Source: Lachnospiraceae bacterium (GTDB taxonomy: Bacteria; Bacillota; Clostridia; Lachnospirales; Lachnospiraceae). Taken from it: a DNA stretch of 64,000 bases. Positions 8,223-17,704 of this stretch are shown here, piece after piece. Within the stretch, counting starts at the first letter, position 1. Each line of letters begins with the position of its first letter. Below the pieces are notes generated by a model that made no database searches, had not been told where the DNA came from, and saw only the letters and a list, made by a program, of their open reading frames with translations. The translations under genes and the position numbers were made by a program. Location of the stretch: the NCBI GenBank assembly GCA_015056735.1, contig SVFT01000006.1, positions 62,001 to 126,000 on the forward strand, in the 5' to 3' direction.

Positions 8223-9263
8223 ATGAAGAAGAATAATCCATTTACCCTCACCTTTGGAAAACAGCCTAATGAGTACATTTCAAGATATGAAAACACAGAT
8301 ACGATCATAAGCACTTTTGATGCAGATGCGCCGATCAGCCAGGCCTATCTAATTGAAGGAATCAGAGGGAGCGGAAAGACTGTTCTTATGACCTCGATCA
8401 CAAATGAACTTGGCAAAGATAAAGATTGGATTGTGATCGATCTGAATTCCACTCAAAATCTGATTGATGACTTTGCTCTGCGTTTGGTGGACTCATGTAA
8501 AACGTTTCCGGATCTCTTCAAACAGGGTTTTAACATATCGGTCGCTGGCTTTGGCGTTGGCGTTAATGCTAACGGTACGCCGCAAGATAGTGTTAGTATC
8601 ATAGATCACATATTATCTTCGCTTAAAAAACATCACAAAAAAGTGATTATTACAATTGATGAAGTAATGCATGATGAGAATATGCGTCACTTTGCGAGTC
8701 AGTTCCAGATTTTTGTAAGAAAGGACTATCCAATATTTCTTTTGATGACCGGTCTTTATGAAAACATTTATGCGATTCAGAATGATCCGGCGCTGACTTT
8801 TTTGTTGCGGACACCCAAGATATCCTTGGAACCACTCAGTTTGCATCAGATCACCAAACAATATGCGGAAATATTCCGGTTGGAAGATGATCAGGCGCAA
8901 AATCTTGCAAGGATTACAAAAGGCTATGCCTTTGCGTTTCAGGCACTCGGCCTTCTTTATTATGAATATAGAGATGAAATGGAGCTGAACAAGATCCTGT
9001 TAAAACTTGATGATATGTTGGACGATTTTGTATATAAAAAAATATGGACATCTCTATCGAGACAGGATAAAGATGTTGTTCTGGCAATGCCGGAGGGCGA
9101 GATCAAGGTGAGCGAGATGTGCGAAAAGTTGGGCATGACTTCTGCTGTTTTTTCTCAATACCGCGATCGTTTGATTAAAAGGGGCATTATCTGTTCTACC
9201 GGTCATGGACATATCGCTCTGGCACTTCCACGATTAGAAATAGTGGCCAAAAGTTATGAGTAG
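8223..9263 (+). CDS. AAA-type ATPase with C-terminal winged-helix-like region
   Basis: A P-loop ATPase of the archaeal-ATPase/Orc1-like kind (346 aa). Walker A is GIRGSGKT (residues 46-53) and Walker B is KVIITIDEV (D146, E147). The last 70 residues (EGEIKVSEMCEKLGMTSA and following) look like a winged-helix domain. The start at ATG 8223 is preferred because AAAGGA lies 9 bases upstream; an ATG at 8205 falls inside the repeat array. Such stand-alone ATPases are frequent in mobile or accessory regions of Clostridia and their job is mostly unknown. It may belong to the small-protein unit before it or be regulated by the repeats. Confidence 0.75.
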   Translation: MKKNNPFTLTFGKQPNEYISRYENTDTIISTFDADAPISQAYLIEGIRGSGKTVLMTSITNELGKDKDWIVIDLNSTQNLIDDFALRLVDSCKTFPDLFKQGFNISVAGFGVGVNANGTPQDSVSIIDHILSSLKKHHKKVIITIDEVMHDENMRHFASQFQIFVRKDYPIFLLMTGLYENIYAIQNDPALTFLLRTPKISLEPLSLHQITKQYAEIFRLEDDQAQNLARITKGYAFAFQALGLLYYEYRDEMELNKILLKLDDMLDDFVYKKIWTSLSRQDKDVVLAMPEGEIKVSEMCEKLGMTSAVFSQYRDRLIKRGIICSTGHGHIALALPRLEIVAKSYE

Positions 9264-9284
9264 CGAGACAAATCGGAGGATTAA

Positions 9285-10943
9285 ATGATCAAACAAAACT
9301 TTTTTGTTATCGATTCGAATCGCCTGAATGAAGTGGATACAGCCTGGTATGGCTATATGGTCACGCCAACCGGCATTTATGATTGGGATAATGCGCCGGG
9401 CCGTGTCAACAAGGATATGCTGTCCGGATTAGGCGCATATGTTTTTATAGACAGGCAGCAGGAGCAGATCGATATCTATCAGGATCATAACGGTTCCTGG
9501 GGATTGTGCTTTTATCAAAATGACGGAAAATTTGTCATCAGCAATTCTGTTCTGCTTTTGATCGAGTATCTGAGCGGCAGCGTGAGACTTACGCTTAACA
9601 GGGAGTACGCTTATTATCTGATGGGCAATCCACTTTCCGATATGATGCTCGAAGATACGATCGTGAGTGAGATCAAGCTGATCGAAAGCGGCGCTGTGAT
9701 CCACATCGATATATCCCAAAAGCGTTTTTCTATAGAGTCTCCGGAGTATAATGAGAGCATTTACTCGCTGGATTCGATCGAGGGTCTGGATGCGCTGGAT
9801 ATCTGGTATAACAAGTGGGCGGATATTCTGTCGGGCGTAACGGGCGCATCGCCTTTGGTGATGCAGGATCTGAGCGGCGGAATGGATACCAGACTTGCTT
9901 TTACGGTTTCACTGGGCATGAAGGCCGGATTGAGCGGGCTGAAGATCCGATCCTATACAGACAAAATTCACACGCACGCGGAAGATTATGAGATCGCATC
10001 GGCTATGACATCTGCAATGGGGCTTAAACTCAATGAGCCTTGCGATCAGATTCGGTATTATGAGCTTGATCCGCAGGAGACGATCGACAAGAATTTCTAT
10101 TCCAGACTATCAATTCATAAAGAGCTTTTCTTCATTCCGCGTTTGAACATCACGAAACAATACAGAGTGACCGGTGATGGCGGAGAGGCGATCCGTGGGT
10201 ATTCCGGCAAGACTAAAGCAGAGTATATCAGCGAACAGAAGCAGGCGGCAACGCTTTTTGAAGGCAGTGTTTCCAAAGAGATGGCTGATGCGATCGCATC
10301 GCAACTGAATCGCGACTATGCCCGTATCCATACAATGTTTCCGTATTTGGAAGAGGATTCGGCACTCACCACGACGGCACTATTTCGCCGGACGTATAAC
10401 AGAAGTCATTTTGGCAGGAACTGTATGGAATCCTGCATCAGCAATGTGTTTAGGCTGGAACCTATTATTGATCCGGATTTGTATAAGGTTAGGCTCACGA
10501 CGCAGGAGTGCAGTGATCCCAATTTGCTGTATACGCTGATTCTAGTGCGATACAGCCCGAAGGTTCTTGATTATCCGTTTGAGGGTGGAAGGCGTCTTGA
10601 TCCTAATACGGTCGCGTATGCGAAGGAACTATGCAGGAAGCATCCTTATCATGCAGATTCCGGGCCGCGCGGCAAAGGCTTTGAGATGCCGCCTTCGATC
10701 AGGCAGAGCTTGAAAGCCTATGCGGAGCTTCCGACGATGACACCGAAAGCTGACGCTGAGACTATCAAGAGCGGTATTCTGGAGGAGTTTTTGTCTGAAC
10801 GGACGAGAATCACTTTTACCAAAGTCTTCGACAAAAGTTTATACGAGTATGCAGAGAGATATGTGAAGGAGCACAAGTATTTCCCACTCCGGGAGTGCAA
10901 CGCCGTGCTGGCAATCGTAAAAGTACTGGACATGATAGATTAA
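9285..10943 (+). CDS. Asparagine-synthase-like PP-loop enzyme
   Basis: A 552-residue protein with the two-part layout of asparagine synthetase B. An N-terminal region resembles the glutaminase fold (DHNGSWGLCFY), then comes an ATP-pyrophosphatase domain with the PP-loop LSGGMD (S197-D201). It starts MIKQNF, so the catalytic Cys-2 of class II glutaminases is absent and ammonia release from glutamine is unlikely. In glycan clusters such proteins are often thought to amidate or condense sugar acids or amino groups; that is inference here. GGAGG precedes the start. From this gene onwards the sequence is richer in G/C than the first 9 kb. Confidence 0.75.
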   Translation: MIKQNFFVIDSNRLNEVDTAWYGYMVTPTGIYDWDNAPGRVNKDMLSGLGAYVFIDRQQEQIDIYQDHNGSWGLCFYQNDGKFVISNSVLLLIEYLSGSVRLTLNREYAYYLMGNPLSDMMLEDTIVSEIKLIESGAVIHIDISQKRFSIESPEYNESIYSLDSIEGLDALDIWYNKWADILSGVTGASPLVMQDLSGGMDTRLAFTVSLGMKAGLSGLKIRSYTDKIHTHAEDYEIASAMTSAMGLKLNEPCDQIRYYELDPQETIDKNFYSRLSIHKELFFIPRLNITKQYRVTGDGGEAIRGYSGKTKAEYISEQKQAATLFEGSVSKEMADAIASQLNRDYARIHTMFPYLEEDSALTTTALFRRTYNRSHFGRNCMESCISNVFRLEPIIDPDLYKVRLTTQECSDPNLLYTLILVRYSPKVLDYPFEGGRRLDPNTVAYAKELCRKHPYHADSGPRGKGFEMPPSIRQSLKAYAELPTMTPKADAETIKSGILEEFLSERTRITFTKVFDKSLYEYAERYVKEHKYFPLRECNAVLAIVKVLDMID

Positions 10944-10955
10944 AGAGGACCTACC

Positions 10956-12263
10956 ATGAACAATTCCGTAAAAGTATCCGTTATTATCCCGTCTTTAAAC
11001 GTAATTGAATACATCGAAGAGGCGCTTACAAGTGTCCTGAATCAAAGCATCAAAGATATTGAGGTGATCTGTGTTGATGCGGGCTCGACAGACGGTACAT
11101 TAGAGGTCCTGCAAAGGTTTGCCGCAAAGGATGATCGCGTGACATTGCTGCAATCCGATCGCAAGAGCTACGGCTACCAGATGAATATGGGCGTCGATCA
11201 TGCGAAGGGCGAGTATATCGGGATCGTGGAGGCGGATGATTACGTGCCGGAGAACATGTATCAGGACCTCTATGAGATTGCAAGCGCAAAGAAGCTTGAT
11301 ATCATCAAGTCGGACTTCTATCGGTTTACCGGCGAGGGCGAAAGTCTTGTGAAGTTATATTTTGCGCTGACGGATCGACCGGACCTTTACAGACGCGTGT
11401 TCGAGCCCGGGAAGGAGCAGGGAAGTTTTCTCACAACGAACAATACCTGGACCGGTATCTATCGCAGAGAGTTCCTGATCGAAAACAACATTCGCCATCA
11501 TGAATCGCCCGGAGCATCCTTCCAGGATAACGGCTTCTATTTCCAGACATTGATGCATGCAAAGCGCGTGTATCTTCTGAATCAGCCTTACTACATGAAC
11601 CGCCGCGACAATCCGGGATCTTCCGTTTTCGATAAGCGGAAGGCTTACTGCATGTGCGACGAGTATCGTTTTATCTACGATCGCCTGAAGGAGACGGGGC
11701 TGTTTCCAAAGTACCGTGAAGTCTACACGATCCGACTCTTCATGGAATACATGGGGAATTACGGCCGGATCGCTTCTTCTGATAAGCAGGAGTTCACGAG
11801 GCGTTTTGCGGCAGATTTTCACGAACTGGAACAAAAGGGCGAGCTGGATCTTTCGTTCTTTAACGAATATAGTGCAAACCTTTTAAAGACGATCATGGAT
11901 GATCCGGATGGCTATTGGAATAAGCATATCCGGCCGTTTGACGAGGTCTACGACCAGGTTGAGAAGTATAATGAGATCATCATCTACGGCGCCGCAAGCA
12001 TAGGCTGGCAGGCGATGCATACGCTGCTTGCACGCGGGAAGGCGCACAATATCGTGTGCTTTGCGGTTACAAGACCGAAGCCGGGCGTAGATTTTGTCCA
12101 GGGATATCCGATCAAAGCGATCGATTCTCTGCGTGAATACACGGATCGGGTGGCTCTTCTGATCGCATCGAAAAAGCAGTATCAGGCGGACATGCGCGAG
12201 ACTGCGGAAAGGATGGGATTCAAGCATATTCTGGCTGTTCCCTGCATAGAAGATGGAATATAA
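10956..12263 (+). CDS. GT2-family glycosyltransferase with C-terminal Rossmann-like domain
   Basis: Inverting family 2 sugar transferase (435 aa): VSVIIPSLNVIEYI, then VDAGSTDGT and VEADDY near residue 94 as the metal site. SYGYQMNMG follows the nucleotide-binding region and recurs almost unchanged in the next gene, so the two are tandem paralogues. A Rossmann-like module starts near residue 341 (IIIYGAASIGWQ). AGAGGA lies about 8 bases before the ATG. The end overlaps the next gene by 11 bases, meaning coupled translation. No membrane segment is seen, so it acts at the inner face of the membrane on a lipid-linked precursor (inferred). Confidence 0.85.
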   Translation: MNNSVKVSVIIPSLNVIEYIEEALTSVLNQSIKDIEVICVDAGSTDGTLEVLQRFAAKDDRVTLLQSDRKSYGYQMNMGVDHAKGEYIGIVEADDYVPENMYQDLYEIASAKKLDIIKSDFYRFTGEGESLVKLYFALTDRPDLYRRVFEPGKEQGSFLTTNNTWTGIYRREFLIENNIRHHESPGASFQDNGFYFQTLMHAKRVYLLNQPYYMNRRDNPGSSVFDKRKAYCMCDEYRFIYDRLKETGLFPKYREVYTIRLFMEYMGNYGRIASSDKQEFTRRFAADFHELEQKGELDLSFFNEYSANLLKTIMDDPDGYWNKHIRPFDEVYDQVEKYNEIIIYGAASIGWQAMHTLLARGKAHNIVCFAVTRPKPGVDFVQGYPIKAIDSLREYTDRVALLIASKKQYQADMRETAERMGFKHILAVPCIEDGI

Positions 12264-13623
12264 AGTTACGGCGATCTTACCTTCCTATAATGTAGCGGCT
12301 TACATTGAGCAGTGTGTGCAAAGTGTGCTCGACCAGACGCTTCAGGAGACGGAGATCCTGTGCATTGACGCAGGCTCTACAGACGGCACGTGGGAGAAGC
12401 TGGAAAAGCTCGCGGCTTTAAATCCCCGAATCTGCCTTTACAAAGCGGAGGTCAAAAGCTACGGCTACCAGATGAATCTCGGTATCCGAAAAGCGCAGGG
12501 AGAATATATTGCGATCATTGAGACGGATGATTATGCCGATCCGGATATGTTTGAACTGCTCTACAATGTGGCTGCAAAGTCCAAGGCGGATGTATCGAAA
12601 GCGGCTCATTACGAGCTGTATGAATACGGCGACGGCACATACAAAGAGATTCCGATCGATTATATTCCGGAGAATTACCTTTCCGGAACGGTCTTTTCGC
12701 CTGATGAGCACCCGGAAGTGCATGACTGGGATTCGAACATATGGAATGCGCTGTATCGCAGAGAGTTTCTGCTTGATCACAAGATCGGCTTTCAGGAGAC
12801 GTCGGGTGCCGCCTTTCAGGATATCGCATTTCAGCAGATGGTATGGAATGAGGCTGAGCGGGTGGTATATTCGCGCTACCATATCTATCATTACAGACGC
12901 GTTCGCGTCGGCGCTTCCACCTGGAATCCGAATTGCGTGAAATATGTTCACAAGGCATACAGTGATCTCTTTGCGGATCCGCGTACCAAGGAGAGCCACA
13001 AAAGATGGCTCCATATCCGTATGATCCGAGCGTTCTTTACAGAGTATCGGAAGACGCTCTGCGGCATGGAGAAGTGTGACCATTCCGAGGCGGTTGACTG
13101 GTTCGAGGATCAGATCAAAGAAGCACTCCGAAGCGGTCTGATCGAGACGGCAGATATCTGGCCACCTGAGCGGGATGAGATCCTGCGCTTTTTGATCGAC
13201 AGAGAACTGTATACAGAGCGCATTATAAAGCAGGCGGATGCGGTATACCGATGGCTCGGCGATCTGAAAAAATCTGTGGCCGGTAAGAAGGTGATCATCT
13301 TTGGCGCGGGGCAATATGGCATGCTGCTTCTTCCGTATCTCATCAAAAACGGGATCAATGTCACAGCGCTTGCCGATAATCAGATCGGCCTTACGAACAA
13401 TACAGTTTTTGGATTAAGGATTTACAGTGCTGATGAAGCGACGAGAAATATCAAAGACGCATACTATATCATTGCAAACAAGCGGTTCGGAGAGCAGATC
13501 AGGATGCAGCTTTCCGGAATGGGCGTTTCAGATGATCATATGACGATATTCGATGGGGCGGATCGGAACCTTTTGGATGGACTCCGACGGTTACCGCTTT
13601 TACCTGAGAGGAAGAATGGCTGA
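12253..13623 (+). CDS. GT2-family glycosyltransferase with C-terminal Rossmann-like domain
   Basis: Tandem paralogue of the preceding enzyme (456 aa). VTAILPSYNVAAYI, IDAGSTDGT and ETDDY are the GT2 signatures; SYGYQMNLG matches the neighbour. The Rossmann-like module starts near residue 347 (VIIFGAGQYGM) and is the most canonical of the cluster (GxGxxG). The gene starts inside the end of the previous one and its stop overlaps the next start (TGATG), so 10956-15032 is a tightly coupled block. Donor and acceptor are unknown. Confidence 0.85.
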   Translation: MEYKVTAILPSYNVAAYIEQCVQSVLDQTLQETEILCIDAGSTDGTWEKLEKLAALNPRICLYKAEVKSYGYQMNLGIRKAQGEYIAIIETDDYADPDMFELLYNVAAKSKADVSKAAHYELYEYGDGTYKEIPIDYIPENYLSGTVFSPDEHPEVHDWDSNIWNALYRREFLLDHKIGFQETSGAAFQDIAFQQMVWNEAERVVYSRYHIYHYRRVRVGASTWNPNCVKYVHKAYSDLFADPRTKESHKRWLHIRMIRAFFTEYRKTLCGMEKCDHSEAVDWFEDQIKEALRSGLIETADIWPPERDEILRFLIDRELYTERIIKQADAVYRWLGDLKKSVAGKKVIIFGAGQYGMLLLPYLIKNGINVTALADNQIGLTNNTVFGLRIYSADEATRNIKDAYYIIANKRFGEQIRMQLSGMGVSDDHMTIFDGADRNLLDGLRRLPLLPERKNG

Positions 13624-15032
13624 TGCCTGACAGAGCAGAACAATCTATGGTCAATCGAATAAAGGCGGCGCTTCTTTTGTGGTATCCGTTCAAACCGGAT
13701 GCTACGGTGCTTCTTGTTGCCGATGAGGGAGACGGGATCGGCAATGTCCTGGCGGAGAAGATCACGCATCTTAAAATGGCTGCGCCTTCTGCGATTCCGT
13801 TAGAGGGACAGTATGATCATGTGATCTGTATTCATCTTCCGGAGCAGGAAGAGAATCCTGCCGAAATTCTAAAGAAGTGCCGCGCATGCTTGAAAGCGTC
13901 CGGCACGCTCCTTTTTCCCATGCACAACAGAATTGGGATCCGTTACTTCTGCGGAGACAGGGATCCGTATACAGGCGGCGTATTCGATGGGATCGAAAAC
14001 TATGTCCATGCAGATCTGTCGGGGCGTGCATTCGCCGGCAGGGGATATACTGCAAAAGAGATGGAACGGTTTCTTTCAGATGCCGGGTTCGATGCATTTC
14101 AGTTCTACTCCGTTTATGCGGGGCTTGAATACCCGTTGCATCTGATGGCGGAAGGATACCTTCCCAACGAGGATCTGGCGAACCGCGTGATCCCCATCTA
14201 TCATGATCCGCGAACGGTATTTCTTGAAGAGGAGCGGCTGTATACTACACTGGCAGAGAATGGCTTACTGCACAAGTTGGCAAACGCATACCTTGTTGAA
14301 TGCGCATCAGACCCTTCATCGCTTTCCGATTCACTTTATATCACGAGTTCGTTTGAACGAAGCAAAGAAAATGCCATGATCACGATCCTACAGAACGATG
14401 GAACGATCGTGAAGAAGGCGCTTTATGATGAGGGCGTTAAAAGGCTTTCGAATCTGCAGAAAAATCATGCGGAATTAAATGCAAGAGGCGTTTGCGCCGT
14501 GGACATTACCGTAAGCGGATCGGAGGCATCCATGCCGTATCTGGACTATCCGACCGTGCAAAAGCATTGGCAGGAGCTTCTGTTACGGGACAAGGCGGCA
14601 TTCCTTAGAGAAGTAGACAGGTTCATGGAGGCGATCGACCGGTCGGCGGATATTGTATCGACGGACGATACATACGGACCGATCGCAAAGAAGGCATTCA
14701 TCGATATGGTGCCGCTTAACTGTCTGTATATGGATGGCGAGTTCGTTTTTATCGATCAGGAATTTGCACCGGAGAACTATCCGATCAATGTGGTGAAGGC
14801 TCGCGTGATGCTTACCTTTTTCTCCAAACATGATGAACTCAGGTTTATTGAGCAGGAAATGTATGAGCGCTACGGCCTTGCAGAAGGCAGATGGCTCTAC
14901 AGAGAAAAGGAGCATGCTTTTTTGCATGAACTCTGGAGTGAAGATCAGCTCGGAACATACCGAAATAATATGTGCAGAGATTTGGAAACCGTTGGACGGA
15001 ACAGAATGCGTATCGATCGTCCGACGGATTAA
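13623..15032 (+). CDS. Bifunctional-looking SAM methyltransferase and kinase-like protein
   Basis: A 469-residue protein. The first part (about 1-190) looks like a class I SAM-dependent methyltransferase: ATVLLVADEGDGIG as a loose glycine motif, YDHVICIHLPE, and LKASGTLLFP after it. The second part (about 230-469) looks like an aminoglycoside/LPS-kinase-type fold: IVKKALYDE with candidate ATP lysines K264/K265, a hinge YLDYP, a catalytic-loop-like DMVPLN (D361, N366) and FIDQEF (D378) at the DFG place. The arrangement recalls WbdD, the O-antigen chain terminator that adds phosphate and methyl groups. A capping role for this polymer is inferred. The glycine motif is not a classic GxGxG, so methyltransferase activity is less sure than the fold. 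Confidence 0.65.
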   Translation: MPDRAEQSMVNRIKAALLLWYPFKPDATVLLVADEGDGIGNVLAEKITHLKMAAPSAIPLEGQYDHVICIHLPEQEENPAEILKKCRACLKASGTLLFPMHNRIGIRYFCGDRDPYTGGVFDGIENYVHADLSGRAFAGRGYTAKEMERFLSDAGFDAFQFYSVYAGLEYPLHLMAEGYLPNEDLANRVIPIYHDPRTVFLEEERLYTTLAENGLLHKLANAYLVECASDPSSLSDSLYITSSFERSKENAMITILQNDGTIVKKALYDEGVKRLSNLQKNHAELNARGVCAVDITVSGSEASMPYLDYPTVQKHWQELLLRDKAAFLREVDRFMEAIDRSADIVSTDDTYGPIAKKAFIDMVPLNCLYMDGEFVFIDQEFAPENYPINVVKARVMLTFFSKHDELRFIEQEMYERYGLAEGRWLYREKEHAFLHELWSEDQLGTYRNNMCRDLETVGRNRMRIDRPTD

Positions 15033-15063
15033 AAATAGCGATATTCGAGAAGGAGACGAAAAC

Positions 15064-16164
15064 ATGTATGATTATCTGATCGTCGGTGCCGGACTGTACG
15101 GCGCTGTTTTTGCACAGCAGATGAAGGAAAAAGGGCGCAAGTGCCTGGTGATCGATAGAAGAGACCATATCGCCGGCAACGTTTTTTCAAAAGAGATGTA
15201 CGGGATCCAGGTGCATATGTACGGTCCGCACATTTTCCATACGGATCTGGAGAATGTCTGGGAATACGTGAACCGGTTTACAAAGTTCAATCATTACATG
15301 CACTGTCCGGTGGCAAATTATAAAGGAGAACTCTACAATCTGCCGTTTAATATGAATACGTTCGCGCAGATGTGGGGGATCGTTACACCGGATGAGGCGA
15401 AAAAGAAGATCGAAGAGCAGATCGCAGCAGCGGGCATTAAAGAACCGCACAACTTAGAAGAGCAGGCGATCTCTCTTGTCGGAACGGACATTTATGAGAA
15501 GCTGATCAAGGGCTACACGGAAAAACAGTGGGGAAGACCCTGTACGGAGCTTCCGGCGTTTATTATCAAGCGCCTTCCGGTTCGTTTTATTTTCGACAAT
15601 AACTACTTCAATCACCCGCATCAGGGTATTCCGATCGGCGGCTATACAGCGTTTGTCGGGAACATTCTGGACGGGATCGAAGTGGAACTTAACGCCGATT
15701 ATTTTGCCGACCGTGAGAAATACCGAAATATGGCGAAGAAGGTCATTTTCACCGGGCCGATTGATGCGTATTTTGATTATGAATACGGAACGCTGGAATA
15801 CAGAAGTCTTCGGTTTGAGACAGAAACACTTGATATGGGGAACTATCAGGGGATCGCCAATATGAACTACACGGATGCGGAGACGCCGTACACAAGAGTG
15901 CTGGAGCACAAACACTTCGAATTCGGCAAAGGCGATCCGAACAAAACAGTCATCACACGCGAGTATTCAAGCGAATGGAAGCCGGGCGACGAGCCCTACT
16001 ATCCTGTGAATGATGCGAAGAATACGGAACTGTATCAGAAATATGTAAAGCGCGCGGAGAGCGAACCCGATGTTCTCTTCGGCGGCCGTATGGGTACATA
16101 CAAGTACATGGATATGGATAAGGTGATCGCACAGGCGCTGGAAGATGCGGCCAAAGAAGGCTGA
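15064..16164 (+). CDS. glf: UDP-galactopyranose mutase
   Basis: Flavoenzyme converting UDP-galactopyranose to UDP-galactofuranose, the donor for Galf residues. The FAD dinucleotide loop is at the start (YLIVGAGLYGAVFAQQ), followed by RRDHIAGN; YGPHIFHT, PFNMNTF and EKQWGRP are family hallmarks. Its 366 residues match the usual length of about 370. ATG 15064 is chosen because AGAAGGAGA precedes it and the FAD motif starts directly after; the upstream open frame is only an overlap with the previous gene. Its presence says the polymer contains galactofuranose. Key ring-contraction residues appear intact on reading. Confidence 0.93.
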   Translation: MYDYLIVGAGLYGAVFAQQMKEKGRKCLVIDRRDHIAGNVFSKEMYGIQVHMYGPHIFHTDLENVWEYVNRFTKFNHYMHCPVANYKGELYNLPFNMNTFAQMWGIVTPDEAKKKIEEQIAAAGIKEPHNLEEQAISLVGTDIYEKLIKGYTEKQWGRPCTELPAFIIKRLPVRFIFDNNYFNHPHQGIPIGGYTAFVGNILDGIEVELNADYFADREKYRNMAKKVIFTGPIDAYFDYEYGTLEYRSLRFETETLDMGNYQGIANMNYTDAETPYTRVLEHKHFEFGKGDPNKTVITREYSSEWKPGDEPYYPVNDAKNTELYQKYVKRAESEPDVLFGGRMGTYKYMDMDKVIAQALEDAAKEG

Positions 16165-16210
16165 GCATGATCGCGGGGCTTGAAAGCAATCCTGCTGTAT
16201 CGGAGGATGA

Positions 16211-17692
16211 ATGACAGAAAGCAGTGATAAAAGAGCGGCAGTTGATGCCGGGAAGAAATATCATATCGGCTATGTGGCGGGTGCATTCGATATGTTTCAT
16301 ATCGGGCACCTGAACCTTTTGCGTCGTGCGAAGGAACGCTGCGATTATCTGATCGCGGGCGTGATGTCGGACGATCGGATCATCGAACTGAAAAAAAGAC
16401 CGCCGATCATTCCCTGCAGCGAGCGCATGCAGATCGTGGAGGCGTGCAGGTATGTGGACCGGGTGGAGGAACTGCCCGTAGGACAGGCGGGGATCATGGA
16501 CGCCTACAACCGCTTCGGATTCGACTGCATGTTTTCAGGCGATGACCATGCGAATAACCCAAGCTGGCTCTCCGAGCGCGAGCGCTTAAGAGAGCGAGGA
16601 TCGGATATCGTTTTCGTATCCTATACAAAGGAGACGAGCTCGACAGCGATCAGAGAGAAGCTTGAAATTGAAAAAAACAGAGTGAATCCGGGCGATGCAA
16701 GGCTTTTGACCGGTATCAATCACCGCTGGATCTATACGTATGACTATGCACCGGATTCCGTGTGGGAAGAGTGGAGAGTGTCTGCCGGGATCGCTGCAGG
16801 TAGTGCTGACTGGATCGAGACGGAAGCCGATGCGGCAGCAGCCAGAGCAGATCAGGCACGAGGTGGTCGCGATCTTCCATGCTATCTTGTACTTGCGGAT
16901 TCACATTTTGCCTATAATGGGACCTGGGAGGATACGGTTGCTTCTATGCGTGCGATCGCTAAACGGGTTCGGCTTGACGGGATCATTCACCTCGGCGATC
17001 TGACGGACGGGTTATTGCCCCTCTCAGAGACGGAGAAGATTGAGAAACGAGTGCTTTCGGATATGGAAGGCCTTGGCGTTCCCGTTTATGTGGTTCCGGG
17101 CAATCATGACTATAATTATTTCCGCGGAAATCCGGAGATCAGATATCCCGATACGCCGCGATACTACGTGGACGACGGACGCCACGGCTTAAGGCTTATC
17201 GTGATCGATTCGTTCGATCCGAAGGATGAACGCCGGTATGGCTTTACGGAAGAGACAATTGAATGGCTGGATGAGATGCTTCGCAATCTTCCGATCGGTT
17301 ATAAAGTGATCGTGCTTTCCCACCTGACACCGCTTGTACGGCTCCAGGCGTGGGCGAAGGATATTCGAAACAGAGAGAAGCTGATCGCGGTACTTGACCG
17401 CCACGCTGAAAAGATTCTGGCGTTTATGAACGGACACAATCACTGTGACCAGTTCTTTAATGATCTGCGCAACGGACAGTTCCCGATCATCTCGCTGAAC
17501 TGCGCGAAGTGCGAGTGCTTCCCGGATCATAAGCCTAAAGGCGCTGAAGTGCCTTTCCGCATGCTGGGAGACCGGACGCAGGAGTGTTTTGATATTATGC
17601 AGGTTGATACGAAAAAAGGAGAGATATACCTTACACGTTTCGGCGCCGGAAGGGATCGGATCGTGAGGGATCATAAAGCATTCTGGGTGTAG
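16211..17692 (+). CDS. Cytidylyltransferase and metallophosphoesterase fusion
   Basis: A 493-residue fusion. Residues about 15-150 are a nucleotidyltransferase of the glycerol-3-phosphate/choline-phosphate cytidylyltransferase kind: GAFDMFHIGHL with the HxGH signature, and TSSTAIRE near the end of the domain. Residues about 220-470 are a calcineurin-like metallophosphoesterase: LADSHF, HLGDLTDG, GNHDYN, LSHLTP and NGHNH. The first half could make a CDP-alcohol donor from a phospho-alcohol and CTP; the second could hydrolyse a phosphate ester or diester. LicD lies next, so a phospho-alcohol decoration route is inferred. GGAGG lies close (4 bases) to the start. Confidence 0.8.
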   Translation: MTESSDKRAAVDAGKKYHIGYVAGAFDMFHIGHLNLLRRAKERCDYLIAGVMSDDRIIELKKRPPIIPCSERMQIVEACRYVDRVEELPVGQAGIMDAYNRFGFDCMFSGDDHANNPSWLSERERLRERGSDIVFVSYTKETSSTAIREKLEIEKNRVNPGDARLLTGINHRWIYTYDYAPDSVWEEWRVSAGIAAGSADWIETEADAAAARADQARGGRDLPCYLVLADSHFAYNGTWEDTVASMRAIAKRVRLDGIIHLGDLTDGLLPLSETEKIEKRVLSDMEGLGVPVYVVPGNHDYNYFRGNPEIRYPDTPRYYVDDGRHGLRLIVIDSFDPKDERRYGFTEETIEWLDEMLRNLPIGYKVIVLSHLTPLVRLQAWAKDIRNREKLIAVLDRHAEKILAFMNGHNHCDQFFNDLRNGQFPIISLNCAKCECFPDHKPKGAEVPFRMLGDRTQECFDIMQVDTKKGEIYLTRFGAGRDRIVRDHKAFWV

Positions 17693-17704
17693 GAGGATAC
17701 AGAC

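Noticed and set aside
1-9263. The A/T-rich block as a prophage or transposon
   Set aside because: No integrase, transposase, terminal repeats or tRNA junction was seen; recombination within the glycan locus is simpler.
12418-13314. 298-codon frame opposite the second GT2 gene
   Set aside because: Antisense shadow; the plus-strand frame has clear GT2 motifs.
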